Under the pieces are notes generated by a model. It was not told the DNA's origin and made no database searches. It saw nothing but the letters and a program-made list of their open reading frames with translations. A stretch of DNA of 64,000 bases from positions 372,001 through 436,000 of the forward strand of contig NZ_PUIA01000037.1 in assembly GCF_002967715.1 (NCBI RefSeq), given 5' to 3'. The translations under genes and the position numbers were made by a program. The DNA is from Blastopirellula marina. GTDB lineage: Bacteria > Planctomycetota > Planctomycetia > Pirellulales > Pirellulaceae. Of this stretch, positions 8,814-18,765 are shown piece by piece; within the stretch, counting starts at the first letter, position 1; every line of letters begins with the position of its first letter.

Positions 8814-9479
8814 ATGGCGAAGGTTGTGGCAGTCGTTTCTGGTGGTATGGATTCGGCAACGCTCCTCTATCACATGTTGGATGCCGGGCATCAGTGTTGG
8901 GCCATTTCGGTTGATTATGGTCAGCGGCACGTGAAAGAACTCGATTATGCCCGGCAGCTATGTGAAGGGGTGAACGTTCCACACCAGATAGCGGACCTTT
9001 CCGCAATCAACCCGATTTTCGGCAATAACAGCCTTTCGGGGCGCGAAATGGAAGTGCCGGAAGGGCACTATGCTGAAGAAAGCATGAAGCAGACCGTGGT
9101 TCCGAATCGGAACATGATTCTGCTTTCGGTCGCGATTGCCTGGGCGGCTAGTAATAAGTGTGCGGCAGTGGCCTATGGGGCCCACAGCGGCGATCATGCC
9201 ATCTATCCTGATTGCCGTCCCGAGTTTGCCGACGCGATGGATGTAGCCGCTCGGCTTTGCGATTGGAACCCGATCGAATTGTGGCGTCCTTTTGTTCATA
9301 TGGACAAGGGAGAGATCGCAAAACGTGGCGTGCAGCTGGGTGTTCCCTATGAAAAGACATGGACCTGCTACAAGGGGCTCGAGAAGCACTGCGGCAAGTG
9401 TGGTGCCTGCGTTGAACGAAAAGAGGCCTTTTCTGCGCACAATCTGATCGATCCAACTAATTACTCTGATTCGACTTAG
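8814..9479 (+). CDS. queC: 7-cyano-7-deazaguanine synthase
   Basis: A 221-residue enzyme converting 7-carboxy-7-deazaguanine to preQ0 with ATP and ammonia, in queuosine biosynthesis. The PP-loop SGGMDS is at 9-14, VDYGQRH follows, and PNRNMILLSVAIAWA marks the family core. The C-terminal zinc site is CxxxxxxxxCGKCGAC. The frame is open further upstream, but family similarity starts at MAKVVAVVSGG, so I chose the ATG at 8814, preceded by a GAGGTAGTGAAG ribosome site. No other queuosine gene is next to it. It is followed by about 390 bases before the PPTase gene, so it is probably its own unit. Confidence 0.95.
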   Translation: MAKVVAVVSGGMDSATLLYHMLDAGHQCWAISVDYGQRHVKELDYARQLCEGVNVPHQIADLSAINPIFGNNSLSGREMEVPEGHYAEESMKQTVVPNRNMILLSVAIAWAASNKCAAVAYGAHSGDHAIYPDCRPEFADAMDVAARLCDWNPIELWRPFVHMDKGEIAKRGVQLGVPYEKTWTCYKGLEKHCGKCGACVERKEAFSAHNLIDPTNYSDST

Positions 9480-9870
9480 CCGATATCGTATGTCGTCCTC
9501 GGGAATCTTGGCAACCCGCCCCTGCTAGCGTCGATAATTCCGTAGTGCCCTTGCGCCGGATCCCCTCTGCGGAGGTGTCTTGTGCCAAGATGGGGGATTG
9601 GCGCAGGACTTGCGGCTGGCCAATATTTATTCCAGTTTGCCTATTTGTCCCCGGTGGCGAAAATTTCCACAGTACATTTAGAGGTGAACTCCCACCACTT
9701 TAATGGTCGTCAGATCGTTTCGTTTGGTCAGCACTGCGAAGGTTTTGGGGTTCTGATGATTAGTTGCACTTGGTTGGAAACAATGGCCGAGTGACCCCAA
9801 ATTGGTCGAAGTCGTCCTATAGCGAATTTCCGATTGATCATTACCCCACCCCCTAACGGGCCCACCACGA
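9480..9870. other. Intergenic region upstream of the PKS operon
   Basis: This 391-base gap between queC and the PPTase gene must contain the promoter of the polyketide operon. I see no convincing -35/-10 pair. A 70-codon open frame at 9582-9794 has no ribosome site and no recognisable domain, and I do not call it. Confidence 0.4.
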
Positions 9871-10635
9871 ATGATTCAACTTTCCACGAAGCCGTTTCCC
9901 CTGCCGCGTCCGATGCGTCAGCTGGAGATCGCTCAAACGGAACTGCACCTGTGGCGGATTTCGCTTGAGGAAGGTCTGTCGGGCGTCGATCAACTGCATA
10001 AGCAGCTTTCCGAAGCCGAACAGCTGCGGGCCTCGAAGTTCTTTCGCGAAAACCAGGCTCAGCAATTCGTCGTATTTCACGCCGCTCTGCGGGATATTTT
10101 GTCCCGCTACTTAGATGTCGATCCGGCGGAAATCACCTATGAAGCTGGCGAATTTGGCAAACCGAACATCATTCAGGGCCAGGCAGGCCAAATCCGCTTC
10201 AATTTGACCCACTCTGAAGAGCTGGCAGTAGTTGCCGTTTCGCTGGGAGCGGAAGTTGGGGTCGACATCGAACGTATCCGCAAAGTCCGCAGTTTTGCCA
10301 GTATGCTCGAGCGATGCCTTTCCGACTCGGAACGCAAAGACATCTGTGCCTACCAGGAAGCGGATCGATTCCACCAGTTTCTTCGGTTCTGGACCCACAA
10401 AGAGGCCTATTTGAAGACCATCGGGGTCGGGCTGCGTGCCCCCCTGGATCGCTTAACGCTTGATCTTCAGGCCCCGGAGTCGCGCAAGGTCGTAAACCAT
10501 TTCGACTTCTTTCCCCAGGCTCCAACCGTTCGGTTGATGGAACTTGCGCCATGTGAAGGGTTTGTAGGGGCTGTTGGGTCGACTCATGAAGACTCGCCAG
10601 AGATCAAAACGTTCGGTTGGGTCAGTGGTCGATAA
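9871..10635 (+). CDS. 4'-phosphopantetheinyl transferase (Sfp-type)
   Basis: A 254-residue enzyme that moves the phosphopantetheine arm of coenzyme A onto carrier-protein serines. The two diagnostic motifs are intact: GVDIER (Asp132 and Glu134 bind Mg2+) and WTHKEAYLK at 174-182. The length and two-lobed layout fit Sfp/Gsp enzymes of secondary metabolism rather than the short AcpS of fatty-acid synthesis. It is the first gene of a tight plus-strand row, 49 bases before a free-standing ACP and then the giant PKS. Its substrates are most likely those two carriers. Its clustering with its own targets supports dedicated function. Confidence 0.93.
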   Translation: MIQLSTKPFPLPRPMRQLEIAQTELHLWRISLEEGLSGVDQLHKQLSEAEQLRASKFFRENQAQQFVVFHAALRDILSRYLDVDPAEITYEAGEFGKPNIIQGQAGQIRFNLTHSEELAVVAVSLGAEVGVDIERIRKVRSFASMLERCLSDSERKDICAYQEADRFHQFLRFWTHKEAYLKTIGVGLRAPLDRLTLDLQAPESRKVVNHFDFFPQAPTVRLMELAPCEGFVGAVGSTHEDSPEIKTFGWVSGR

Positions 10636-10684
10636 GGCGGATAATGGGTAAACTGTTGTGTTACCCTTAGCCACGAGGTGCTCA

Positions 10685-10960
10685 ATGACAGCCGAGCCAT
10701 CCGGACCTTCCGGCGATGCGCCTAAGTCCGCGGAAGAAATCCAAGACTGGATTATCGATTATCTTGCCAAAGAGTTGGACACGAACCCCAACTCCATTGA
10801 CCCTAGCGCCACCTTCGATTCCTTCGCCCTCGACTCGGCCACGGCCATCGGGATGACGGGCGATATGGAAAACTGGCTCGGGAAACGGATTGATCCGACG
10901 ATCGTTTACGATTACCCGACGATCGAAGAGTTCTCCAGCTACCTGGCGGGCGAGAAGTAA
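10685..10960 (+). CDS. Free-standing acyl carrier protein
   Basis: A 91-residue carrier protein. It has an N-terminal Pro/Ser-rich lead, then the four-helix ACP core from about residue 18. The phosphopantetheine serine is Ser51 in FALDSATAIG, and the end reads YDYPTIEEFSSYL, typical of PKS/NRPS-associated carriers. The ATG at 10685 has a GAGGTG ribosome site and fits the domain; the frame extends nine codons upstream without support. It lies between the PPTase and the PKS, which already has its own ACP. It may therefore load a starter unit, or receive or shuttle a chain. Confidence 0.9.
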   Translation: MTAEPSGPSGDAPKSAEEIQDWIIDYLAKELDTNPNSIDPSATFDSFALDSATAIGMTGDMENWLGKRIDPTIVYDYPTIEEFSSYLAGEK

Positions 10961-11017
10961 AGCCCCCATCGCCCGGAGTCTGCCTGCTTTCATTCACCTG
11001 CGACGGAAGCCTTTTCG

Positions 11018-14000
11018 ATGCAGCCAAAACATGAACCGATTGCCGTTATCGGAATCGGTTGTCGTCTGCCCGGGGCTGATAGCCCGGAAGCTTTCTGGAA
11101 TTTGCTGATCGAAGGTCGGGACGCCATTGGCGAAGTGCCCCCAGACCGCTGGGATGTCGACCGACTGTACGACCCCGAACCAGCAACCCCCGGCAAGATG
11201 TATACCCGGCGGGGTGGTTTCTTAAGCAATGTGGCGGACTTCGATCCGACCCTCTTCGGCATCAGTGGCCGCGAAGCCGAAAAGATGGACCCCCAGCAGC
11301 GATTGTTGTTGGAGGTGACCTGGGAAGCTTTCGAGAATGCCGGCATCCCTGTCAAGTCGCTCGGCAACAGCGCGACTGGTGTTTACGTCGGTATCAGCAA
11401 CAGCGACTATGCACGGCTTCTGTTCCGAGGGCTCGATTCCCTAAGTGCGTACAGCGCCACCGGAACCAGCTTGTCGATCGCTGCCAATCGATTGAGCTAC
11501 CTGTTTAACTTTCGTGGGCCAAGCATCGCCGTCGATACGGCCTGCTCGTCCTCTTTGGTTTCGGCTCACCTGGCTTGCCAGGGCCTGCAGTCAGGCGAAA
11601 CTGATTTGGCGGTTGCCGCCGGTGTTAACTTGATCCTGACTCCGGAAGGAACAATCACCTTCTGTCAGGCACGCATGATGGCCCCTGACGGACGCTGCAA
11701 GACGTTCGATGCCAGTGCCGATGGCTATGTCCGCGGCGAAGGGTGTGGTGCCGTTATTCTGAAACGTCTGCGTGATGCCGAGCGCGACGGGGATCGTGTT
11801 CTCGCCGTCATCCATGGTACGGCGGTCAATCAAGACGGTCTCACCAACGGCCTGACCGCGCCGAATGGTCCGTCTCAGCAGGAAGTGCTGAAAGCGGCCT
11901 TAGATAATGCTCAGCTTGAGCCGCAAGCGATCGAATTGATTGAAGCTCACGGTACCGGTACTTCGCTGGGAGATCCAATCGAAGTCCGCAGCCTGAAGAA
12001 CGTCTTGGGCATGGGACGCGATGCCCAGCATCCGCTGCGGTTGGGAAGCGTCAAAACCAATATCGGCCACTTGGAATCGGCTGCGGGGATCGCCGGCCTG
12101 TTAAAGCTTGTGCTTTCATTGAGCAAGGGGCAGATTCCGCCTCATTTGAATTTCGAAACACTCAACCCGTACATCGACCTGAGCGGTGCCCAGGTCGAGA
12201 TCGTCACCGAGGCCAAGTCGTGGAATAGCGTGGCCGGCAGTCGTCTGGCCGGCGTAAGCGCGTTCGGGTTCGGCGGAACGAATTGTCACGTTATTATCGG
12301 TGACTACGTTTCCAAGGAAGCCAAAACTCAAGCGACATCCCAGAAAGATCGCCCCCGCCACATCATTCCACTTTCGACGCAAACGTACGACGGCCTGCCG
12401 CTGCTGGCCGAGCGTTACCTGGAAGAGCTGGAAGTCGAATCGATTTCGCTGGCAGACTTCGCCCATAGCGTGGCCGTTGGTCGCTCGACCCTCGATGCCA
12501 GGGCATTCGTCAATGCCACCGACAAGCAAGAAGCGATGGCATCGCTGCACAAGCTGGTCGAAAAAGGAGCGAAAGACGCAACCGATGGCCAACCGGTTCG
12601 TCGCCGCAACAAAGTGGTCTTCCTGTTCACCGGCCAGGGGTCGCAGTATGCTGGCATGGGATGCGAACTCTACCAGTCTCACCCGGTCTACCGCGAGGCA
12701 ATCGACCGCTGCGCTGCCGAACTCAAGAAGTACGACGTGCCGCTGTTGGATGTGCTGTTCGCCGAATCTGACAGCGACACGATTCATCAGACGGCCATGT
12801 CGCAGCCAACGTTGTTTGCCACTGAGTATGCCTTGTACCAGCTTTGGAAGTCGTGGGGCATTACGCCGAGCATGGCGATTGGCCATAGTGTCGGCGAGTA
12901 CGTCGCCGCGTGCGTTGCCGGTGTCTTCTCGCTGGAAGATGCGCTAAAGCTGATCGCACTGCGCGGCAAGTTGATGCAAAGCTTGCCGACTGGCGGCGCA
13001 ATGCTGGCCGTTTCGGCAGGAGCCGATCGTGTTGAAACGCTCCTCAATGGACATGCCGGCCAGGTAGGTATCGCCGCGGTCAACAGCCCACAGCAGACGG
13101 TTCTCAGCGGTGCGGCGGAAGCGATCGATCAAGTTGCCGAGCTATGCCAGACCGAAGGCATTCGTGCGACGCGTCTGACGGTCTCGCATGCGTTTCATTC
13201 GAAGTTGATGGACCCGATTCTCGACGAATTCGAGCAAGCCGTTTCTTCCATAGAGCTGAAGCCGGCCGCGTTTCCGATTGCCGCGAACTTGACCGGTGAA
13301 CTGTCGAAGGATGCGTTCACCAAGCCGCAGTATTGGCGTCAACATCTGCGTGAGGCCGTTCGTTTTGCCGATGGCATCCAGGCCATCGCGGTAAAGGGAG
13401 GCAACGTCTTTGTCGAAGTCGGCCCGCAACCAGTTCTCTCGGGATTGGGCCGCGTAAGTGTGCCTGGCAAAGAGAACGCCTGGCTCCCGAGCTTGCGTAG
13501 TGGGCGAGACGATTGGCAGATGATGCTTAACTCGCTGGGCGAGTTGTTCGAGATTGGTGTTGCAATCGATTGGCAAGCGTTTGACGCCCCGTATGCTCGA
13601 AAACGGATTGACCTGCCCACCTATCCGTTTGTGCGGAGCCGGTTCTGGGCACCCGATACGATGCCGGTATCCAGCGGCGAAGACTTCGGCACTGGTACCG
13701 GGCTGATGCCTGCCCGCACTTCGCATCCTCTCTTAGGTGTGAAGATTCCGACAGCAACCGAAGAGGTGCTCTTTCAAGCGAATCTAGCACCTGGATTTCC
13801 AGCGTATCTGAACGATCATCAACTGTTCGGTAACCCCGTCTTTCCGGCGACCGGCTATATCGAATTGGCCCTCGGTGCGGCTAGTGCACACTTTGAAGAG
13901 GGACAGTATGCCGTCGAGCAGTTGCAAGTTCAGCAGCCACTGGTCTTCGAGCAGCAGCATTCCAAGACAGTTCAGATTGTCCTCACGCCAGAAGAGTTCG

Positions 14001-17000
14001 GCTACGCTTCTTTCCGGATTCTCAGCGCCGAGACTTCGGAAAGCGACGATACGATCTGGAAACTGCACGCCGCAGGCAAGATCGCTCCCGCTGCGGCTCG
14101 TCCTGAGAAGGCTGACCTCCAGGAAGCATTTTTCCGGATGGAAAAGCAGGTCGAGGTTGCCGAGTTTTATGCCGGTGCAAAACAAAGCGGCTTGCAGTAT
14201 GGTCATGCCTTCCAGGGGATCAAACAGCTAGGTAATGGGGAGGATGAAGCGTTAGCCGAGGTTGCTCTCCCCACCGAGCTTCAAAGCGATGCGCGCAACT
14301 ACCGTCTGCATCCGGCATTGCTTGATGCCTGTTTCCAAACGGTCGGCAGTTTGCTGGCGGACGAACTGACGCCAGGCACGACGTTCATCCCCATTGGTGT
14401 CGGCAGCGTGACCTGCTTCGAGGCGCACTCGCCGCAGCGGGTTGCTTGCTGGTCGAAGGTCGTGGGACGCAAGCCGGGGCGAATGCCGCAGGTCGAAGCA
14501 GACATTGTGCTGGCCAACGAAGAAGGGGAAGTCCTGGCCGAAGTGCGCGGTTTGAAGCTGGCACGTCTCGCCAAGATCGACCTGCAGAAGCGTTTGGTTG
14601 CTGACGTCGATCGCTGGTACCACGAGGTTAAATGGCTCGAAACGCCGCGGATTGGTAGCCCGCTGACTGTCGATGAGAAGGAAGAATCGGTTTGGCTCAT
14701 CTTCGGCGATGGCCGTCCGATGACCGAGTATCTCGTCGAGCAGTTGGAGCAACGCAAGCAGAAGGTGCTTCAAGTGTTCCCCGGCACCGAGCTCGAGTTT
14801 GGCGAAGTCGATGCCATGCTCGATCCGGCCGAACCTTCCGAGTTCGTCGAACTGCTCCAGTCGCTTAAGCTTTCCGATACACGGAAGCTGCGCGGGGTGA
14901 TCTACCTGTGGGCACAACAGGATTTGTCCGGCAAAGCGAACGAGTCGATGGTCGATCATGCCCTGGGCTGCCAAGGGCTGCTGCACGTTGCCCAGGCCTT
15001 GGGACAGCAAGAGGATCAGGCCCCGCGGCTCTATGTGGTCACGCTTGGTGCCCAACGCATTTACCCGGGCGACAAGATTGGCCATCCGCTGGAAGCCGCC
15101 ACGTGGGGTCTGGCTGGTGTGATTTCCAACGAACTGCCGAAGCTTAATTGCACACGAGTCGATGTCGATGCTGCCGACCGCGATACGGCTGGCCGTCTGT
15201 TTGGCGAGATCTGGGTGCCAGACTCGGAAACGGAAATTGCGTTGCGGGGCGAGAAACGATTTTCGTCGCGACTGATGCCGATGCGACTAGCGGCCGATGG
15301 CGAGTTGACGATTCCTGAACAGCCCTATCAGTTGGGCCTGAAGAAGTTCGGCATGCTGACCAATCTGGAATTGGTTCCCAAGCCGCGCATCGAACCAGGC
15401 GAGACCGAAGTTGAGATAGCGGTTAAAGCGTCGGGACTCAACTTCCGCGATGTGCTCCGTGCGCTTGGGATGCTGCAGGAATACGAGAAAGAGATCGGCA
15501 TTCTTACTGAAGCGGACGTTACCTTCGGCTTCGAGTGCAGTGGTGTCGTCACTGCCGTCGGCAACAAGGTGAAGGACCTGAGCGTCGGCGACGAGGTTAT
15601 CGCGCTTTCCACGGCAAGCATGACTAGCCATTTGCTGGTCGATCAAAACTACGTGGCCAAGAAGCCGAGCAGTCAGACGTTTGACGAAGCGGCGACAATT
15701 CCGCTTGCGTTCCTGACCGCACACTACGGCTTGGTACGACTGGCCAAGCTTCGCAAAGGAGAACGAGTTCTCATTCATGCCGCAGCTGGTGGCGTGGGGC
15801 AAGCTGCGGTTGCGATTGCACAAGCGGTCGGTGCCGAGATCTACGCGACCGCCAGCAAAGGGAAATGGGACTTCCTGCATTCGCTGGGGATCAAGCATGT
15901 TTACGACTCGCGGACGACCCTCTTCAGTGATCAGATCCTGGAAGCGACGGCCGGCGAAGGGGTTGATGTTGTCCTCAATAGCTTGAACCAGGAATTCATT
16001 CCCAAGAGTGTCGAGTGCCTGGCAAAGGATGGCCGTTTTGTCGAGATCGGCAAGATCGGTGTCTGGACGCCTGAGCAGTTTGCGGAAGTGCGACCCGGTG
16101 CTACTTACTTCCCGTTTGATCTTGGGGACGAAGAACGCAAGTCGCCTGGCCTAATCGCGGCGATGCTGGCAGAACTGTTGCCGCAGTTCGAGTCGCATAA
16201 GTTGACTCCCCTTCCCTTCCAGGCCTATCGCATCGAAGACGCTGTTGAAGCGTTTCGCTTTATGCAGCAGGCCAAGCACCTGGGTAAGGTTGTGCTGCAG
16301 ATGACGCCACCAACTGGCGAGCGTCCGTTGATTCGCGGTAATGCCACCTATCTGATCACCGGCGGAACCGGGGCGATTGGGTTAGAGCTTGCTCAATGGT
16401 TGATCGAGCAGGGGGCTAAGAGCATTGTGCTTACCAGTCGCAGCGGCAAGGCCGACGATGCGACTGCCGAGCGGATCGCAGGCTGGGAAAGTGAAGGAGC
16501 TACGGTCACCATTTCGACCATGGATGCCGCCAGGGCCGATCAAGTGGCGGCTGTGCTCGCATTCATCAAAACAGAACTTCCACCCTTGGCAGGCGTTTTC
16601 CACGCTGCCGGTGTGCTGGACGACGCAACGATCGCGCAGCAGTCGTGGGATCGGTTTGCCAAGGTACTGCCGGCTAAGGTGGATGGTTCGTGGTACTTGC
16701 ATCAGCAAACACGCGAACTGCCGTTGGATTACTTCGTTTGCTTCTCGTCGATCGCCGCGATGATTGGTTCGCCTGGGCAAGCCAATTATGCCGCAGCGAA
16801 CGCGTTTATGGACGCCCTGTGCGCCGGTCGCTGTTCCGAGGGGCTGACCGGCCTGAGCATCAACTGGGGGCCATGGAGCGGCGGTGGCATGGCCAAGTCG
16901 GCCGATGCCCGAAGACTCGCTGGAATTGGTTTAGGCATGATCGCTCCGCAGCAAGGTTTGCTGGCCTTGGAAGAGCTTCTGCCGACGCGTTACGCCGACG

Positions 17001-18721
17001 TGGGTGTGTTTCCGGTCGACTGGTCGAAGTTCCTCAAGCAGTTTGGTCGCAACAAGCATCCGCGTCTCTTGGACGAACTCGCCAAGATTCATCGGCAAGA
17101 ACGCGTCGTTGGCGCGGCCACCGGCGGGGCGCTTCGCGATCGTTTGGGGGCAGCGGATGACGACAAGCGAGCCGCGATGATTGGCGATTATGTAGCCGAT
17201 CAGGCCGCCAAGACGCTTGGTATTAGTGCTTCGCAGTTGGATCGCGCCAAGCCATTGGCCGAAATGGGACTCGATTCGCTGATGGGGATCGAACTGAAGA
17301 ACGCGATCGAAGCCGAGCTTGAGATCGACATTCCGGTCGAGGAGTTCTCGCAAGATACCACCGTTACCAGCCTGGCGACCGCCGTGGCGAACCTGGTAGG
17401 AGTCGAAGGAGATTTCACATCGAGCGGCGGTGGCGAAGTTTCGGCACCAGCGGCGAAGGAAAAGCCTGCCCGTGCCCTGGAAGATATTCCCGCGTCCGAC
17501 TTCCAGACCGACCAGTTCCCTGAAGTGATCGAGCTACAAGAGCGTATCGCGCGGTTTGCTCGGATGGGGATGGAAAGCCCTTACTTCGACGTCCACGAAG
17601 GAACCACGCGGGATACGGCCATCATTGGCGGTCGCGAGTTCATTTGCTTCAGTAGTTACAACTATGTCGGCAGCAGCGGCGATCCGGAAGTTACCGCCGC
17701 CGCCAAGGCCGCGATCGATCAATTCGGTACCAGCGTTTCCGCCAGTCGTGTGGTCTCGGGCGAAAAGACGATTCATGGCGAGCTGGAACGCAAGATTGCC
17801 CAGTTCCTGGGTACTGAGAGTTCGGTTTGTTTCGTCGGTGGTCACTCGACCAACGAAACCACGATCGGCCACCTGATGAACCCAGGCGACCTGATTCTGC
17901 ACGACGAACTGGCCCACAACAGCCTGGTGCAAGGGTGTATCCTTTCGGGCGCTCAGCGCCGTGCTTTTCCGCACAACGATACGGCTGCCTGCGAGCGGAT
18001 GCTGGCCGAGATGCGGGGTAAGTACCGCCGGGCCGTGATTGTGGTCGAGGGTGTCTACAGCATGGACGGCGACTACTGCGACTTGCCTAAGCTGGTCGAG
18101 ATCAAGGAAAAGCACAAGGCAATGCTCTTCGTCGACGAGGCCCACTCGATCGGCACGATGGGCAAAACAGGCCGAGGTATTTGCGAGCACTACGGCATCC
18201 CAGGCTCGCGCATCGATTTCCTGATGGCTACGCTCAGCAAGTCTCTGGGTAGCTGCGGCGGCTACATCGCCGGCAAGAAGACGATGATCGAGTACCTCAA
18301 GTACACGGCCCCTGGCTTTGTGTTCAGCGTGGGGATGCCCCCGTCGAACGCGGCCGCGGCGTTGGCATCGTTCGAGCGAATCGAGAAGCACCCCGAAGTG
18401 GTCGCCAAGTGCATGAGCAATTCTCGTTTGTTCCTTAAGCTGGCCAAGGAAAGAGGACTCGATACGGGGCTCAGCAACAATACGCCGGTCGTTCCGGTGA
18501 TCACCGGTAACTCGCTGCTGGCCTTGCGGCTGTCGCGAGCCTTGTACGCTCGCGGTTACAACGTGCAGCCGATTATGTACCCCGCGGTGGAAGAGAAAGC
18601 GGCGCGTCTGCGGTTCTTCATCACCAGTTGCCACAGCGAAGAACAAATTCGCCAAACGGTTGACGCGACGGCCGAAGAGCTGGAAAAATTGAAAGCCGAA
18701 TCGAACGACGCGGTGAAATAG
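11018..18721 (+). CDS. Highly reducing type I PKS fused to an alpha-oxoamine synthase
   Basis: A single 2567-residue protein. KS (about 5-430): Cys176 in DTACSSSL, His311 in EAHGTGT, His351 in NIGHLE. AT (about 530-830): Ser624 in GHSVGEY, and a HAFH motif that predicts malonyl-CoA. DH (about 905-1200): His934 in HQLFGNPVFP and Asp1103 in DACFQ. A structural pseudo-KR (about 1230-1420) and no methyltransferase. ER (about 1430-1765): GGVGQA at 1591-1596. KR (about 1775-1990): GGTGAIG, LDD at 1867-1869 (B-type), Ser1911 and Tyr1924. ACP (about 2050-2125): Ser2087. AOS (about 2170-2560): PLP Lys2408 in LSKSLGS, stacking His2300, DEAHSIG at 2373-2379. All active sites look intact and there is no thioesterase. 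I infer iterative synthesis of a reduced acyl chain, released as an alpha-amino-ketone by condensation with an amino acid. Confidence 0.95.
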   Translation: MQPKHEPIAVIGIGCRLPGADSPEAFWNLLIEGRDAIGEVPPDRWDVDRLYDPEPATPGKMYTRRGGFLSNVADFDPTLFGISGREAEKMDPQQRLLLEVTWEAFENAGIPVKSLGNSATGVYVGISNSDYARLLFRGLDSLSAYSATGTSLSIAANRLSYLFNFRGPSIAVDTACSSSLVSAHLACQGLQSGETDLAVAAGVNLILTPEGTITFCQARMMAPDGRCKTFDASADGYVRGEGCGAVILKRLRDAERDGDRVLAVIHGTAVNQDGLTNGLTAPNGPSQQEVLKAALDNAQLEPQAIELIEAHGTGTSLGDPIEVRSLKNVLGMGRDAQHPLRLGSVKTNIGHLESAAGIAGLLKLVLSLSKGQIPPHLNFETLNPYIDLSGAQVEIVTEAKSWNSVAGSRLAGVSAFGFGGTNCHVIIGDYVSKEAKTQATSQKDRPRHIIPLSTQTYDGLPLLAERYLEELEVESISLADFAHSVAVGRSTLDARAFVNATDKQEAMASLHKLVEKGAKDATDGQPVRRRNKVVFLFTGQGSQYAGMGCELYQSHPVYREAIDRCAAELKKYDVPLLDVLFAESDSDTIHQTAMSQPTLFATEYALYQLWKSWGITPSMAIGHSVGEYVAACVAGVFSLEDALKLIALRGKLMQSLPTGGAMLAVSAGADRVETLLNGHAGQVGIAAVNSPQQTVLSGAAEAIDQVAELCQTEGIRATRLTVSHAFHSKLMDPILDEFEQAVSSIELKPAAFPIAANLTGELSKDAFTKPQYWRQHLREAVRFADGIQAIAVKGGNVFVEVGPQPVLSGLGRVSVPGKENAWLPSLRSGRDDWQMMLNSLGELFEIGVAIDWQAFDAPYARKRIDLPTYPFVRSRFWAPDTMPVSSGEDFGTGTGLMPARTSHPLLGVKIPTATEEVLFQANLAPGFPAYLNDHQLFGNPVFPATGYIELALGAASAHFEEGQYAVEQLQVQQPLVFEQQHSKTVQIVLTPEEFGYASFRILSAETSESDDTIWKLHAAGKIAPAAARPEKADLQEAFFRMEKQVEVAEFYAGAKQSGLQYGHAFQGIKQLGNGEDEALAEVALPTELQSDARNYRLHPALLDACFQTVGSLLADELTPGTTFIPIGVGSVTCFEAHSPQRVACWSKVVGRKPGRMPQVEADIVLANEEGEVLAEVRGLKLARLAKIDLQKRLVADVDRWYHEVKWLETPRIGSPLTVDEKEESVWLIFGDGRPMTEYLVEQLEQRKQKVLQVFPGTELEFGEVDAMLDPAEPSEFVELLQSLKLSDTRKLRGVIYLWAQQDLSGKANESMVDHALGCQGLLHVAQALGQQEDQAPRLYVVTLGAQRIYPGDKIGHPLEAATWGLAGVISNELPKLNCTRVDVDAADRDTAGRLFGEIWVPDSETEIALRGEKRFSSRLMPMRLAADGELTIPEQPYQLGLKKFGMLTNLELVPKPRIEPGETEVEIAVKASGLNFRDVLRALGMLQEYEKEIGILTEADVTFGFECSGVVTAVGNKVKDLSVGDEVIALSTASMTSHLLVDQNYVAKKPSSQTFDEAATIPLAFLTAHYGLVRLAKLRKGERVLIHAAAGGVGQAAVAIAQAVGAEIYATASKGKWDFLHSLGIKHVYDSRTTLFSDQILEATAGEGVDVVLNSLNQEFIPKSVECLAKDGRFVEIGKIGVWTPEQFAEVRPGATYFPFDLGDEERKSPGLIAAMLAELLPQFESHKLTPLPFQAYRIEDAVEAFRFMQQAKHLGKVVLQMTPPTGERPLIRGNATYLITGGTGAIGLELAQWLIEQGAKSIVLTSRSGKADDATAERIAGWESEGATVTISTMDAARADQVAAVLAFIKTELPPLAGVFHAAGVLDDATIAQQSWDRFAKVLPAKVDGSWYLHQQTRELPLDYFVCFSSIAAMIGSPGQANYAAANAFMDALCAGRCSEGLTGLSINWGPWSGGGMAKSADARRLAGIGLGMIAPQQGLLALEELLPTRYADVGVFPVDWSKFLKQFGRNKHPRLLDELAKIHRQERVVGAATGGALRDRLGAADDDKRAAMIGDYVADQAAKTLGISASQLDRAKPLAEMGLDSLMGIELKNAIEAELEIDIPVEEFSQDTTVTSLATAVANLVGVEGDFTSSGGGEVSAPAAKEKPARALEDIPASDFQTDQFPEVIELQERIARFARMGMESPYFDVHEGTTRDTAIIGGREFICFSSYNYVGSSGDPEVTAAAKAAIDQFGTSVSASRVVSGEKTIHGELERKIAQFLGTESSVCFVGGHSTNETTIGHLMNPGDLILHDELAHNSLVQGCILSGAQRRAFPHNDTAACERMLAEMRGKYRRAVIVVEGVYSMDGDYCDLPKLVEIKEKHKAMLFVDEAHSIGTMGKTGRGICEHYGIPGSRIDFLMATLSKSLGSCGGYIAGKKTMIEYLKYTAPGFVFSVGMPPSNAAAALASFERIEKHPEVVAKCMSNSRLFLKLAKERGLDTGLSNNTPVVPVITGNSLLALRLSRALYARGYNVQPIMYPAVEEKAARLRFFITSCHSEEQIRQTVDATAEELEKLKAESNDAVK

Positions 18722-18765
18722 GTGACCCGCGCGGCTCGCTTGGTGTACGAAAGAGGGACCGTCAG

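Noticed and set aside
9582-9794. A 70-codon open frame between queC and the PPTase gene
   Set aside because: No ribosome site, no domain, weak codon bias; more likely promoter/leader DNA.
11018-18721. The PKS as a polyunsaturated fatty acid synthase or heterocyst-glycolipid-type synthase
   Set aside because: There is one ACP rather than a tandem array, no PfaBCD-like partners, and the C-terminus is an AOS instead of further lipid-synthase domains.
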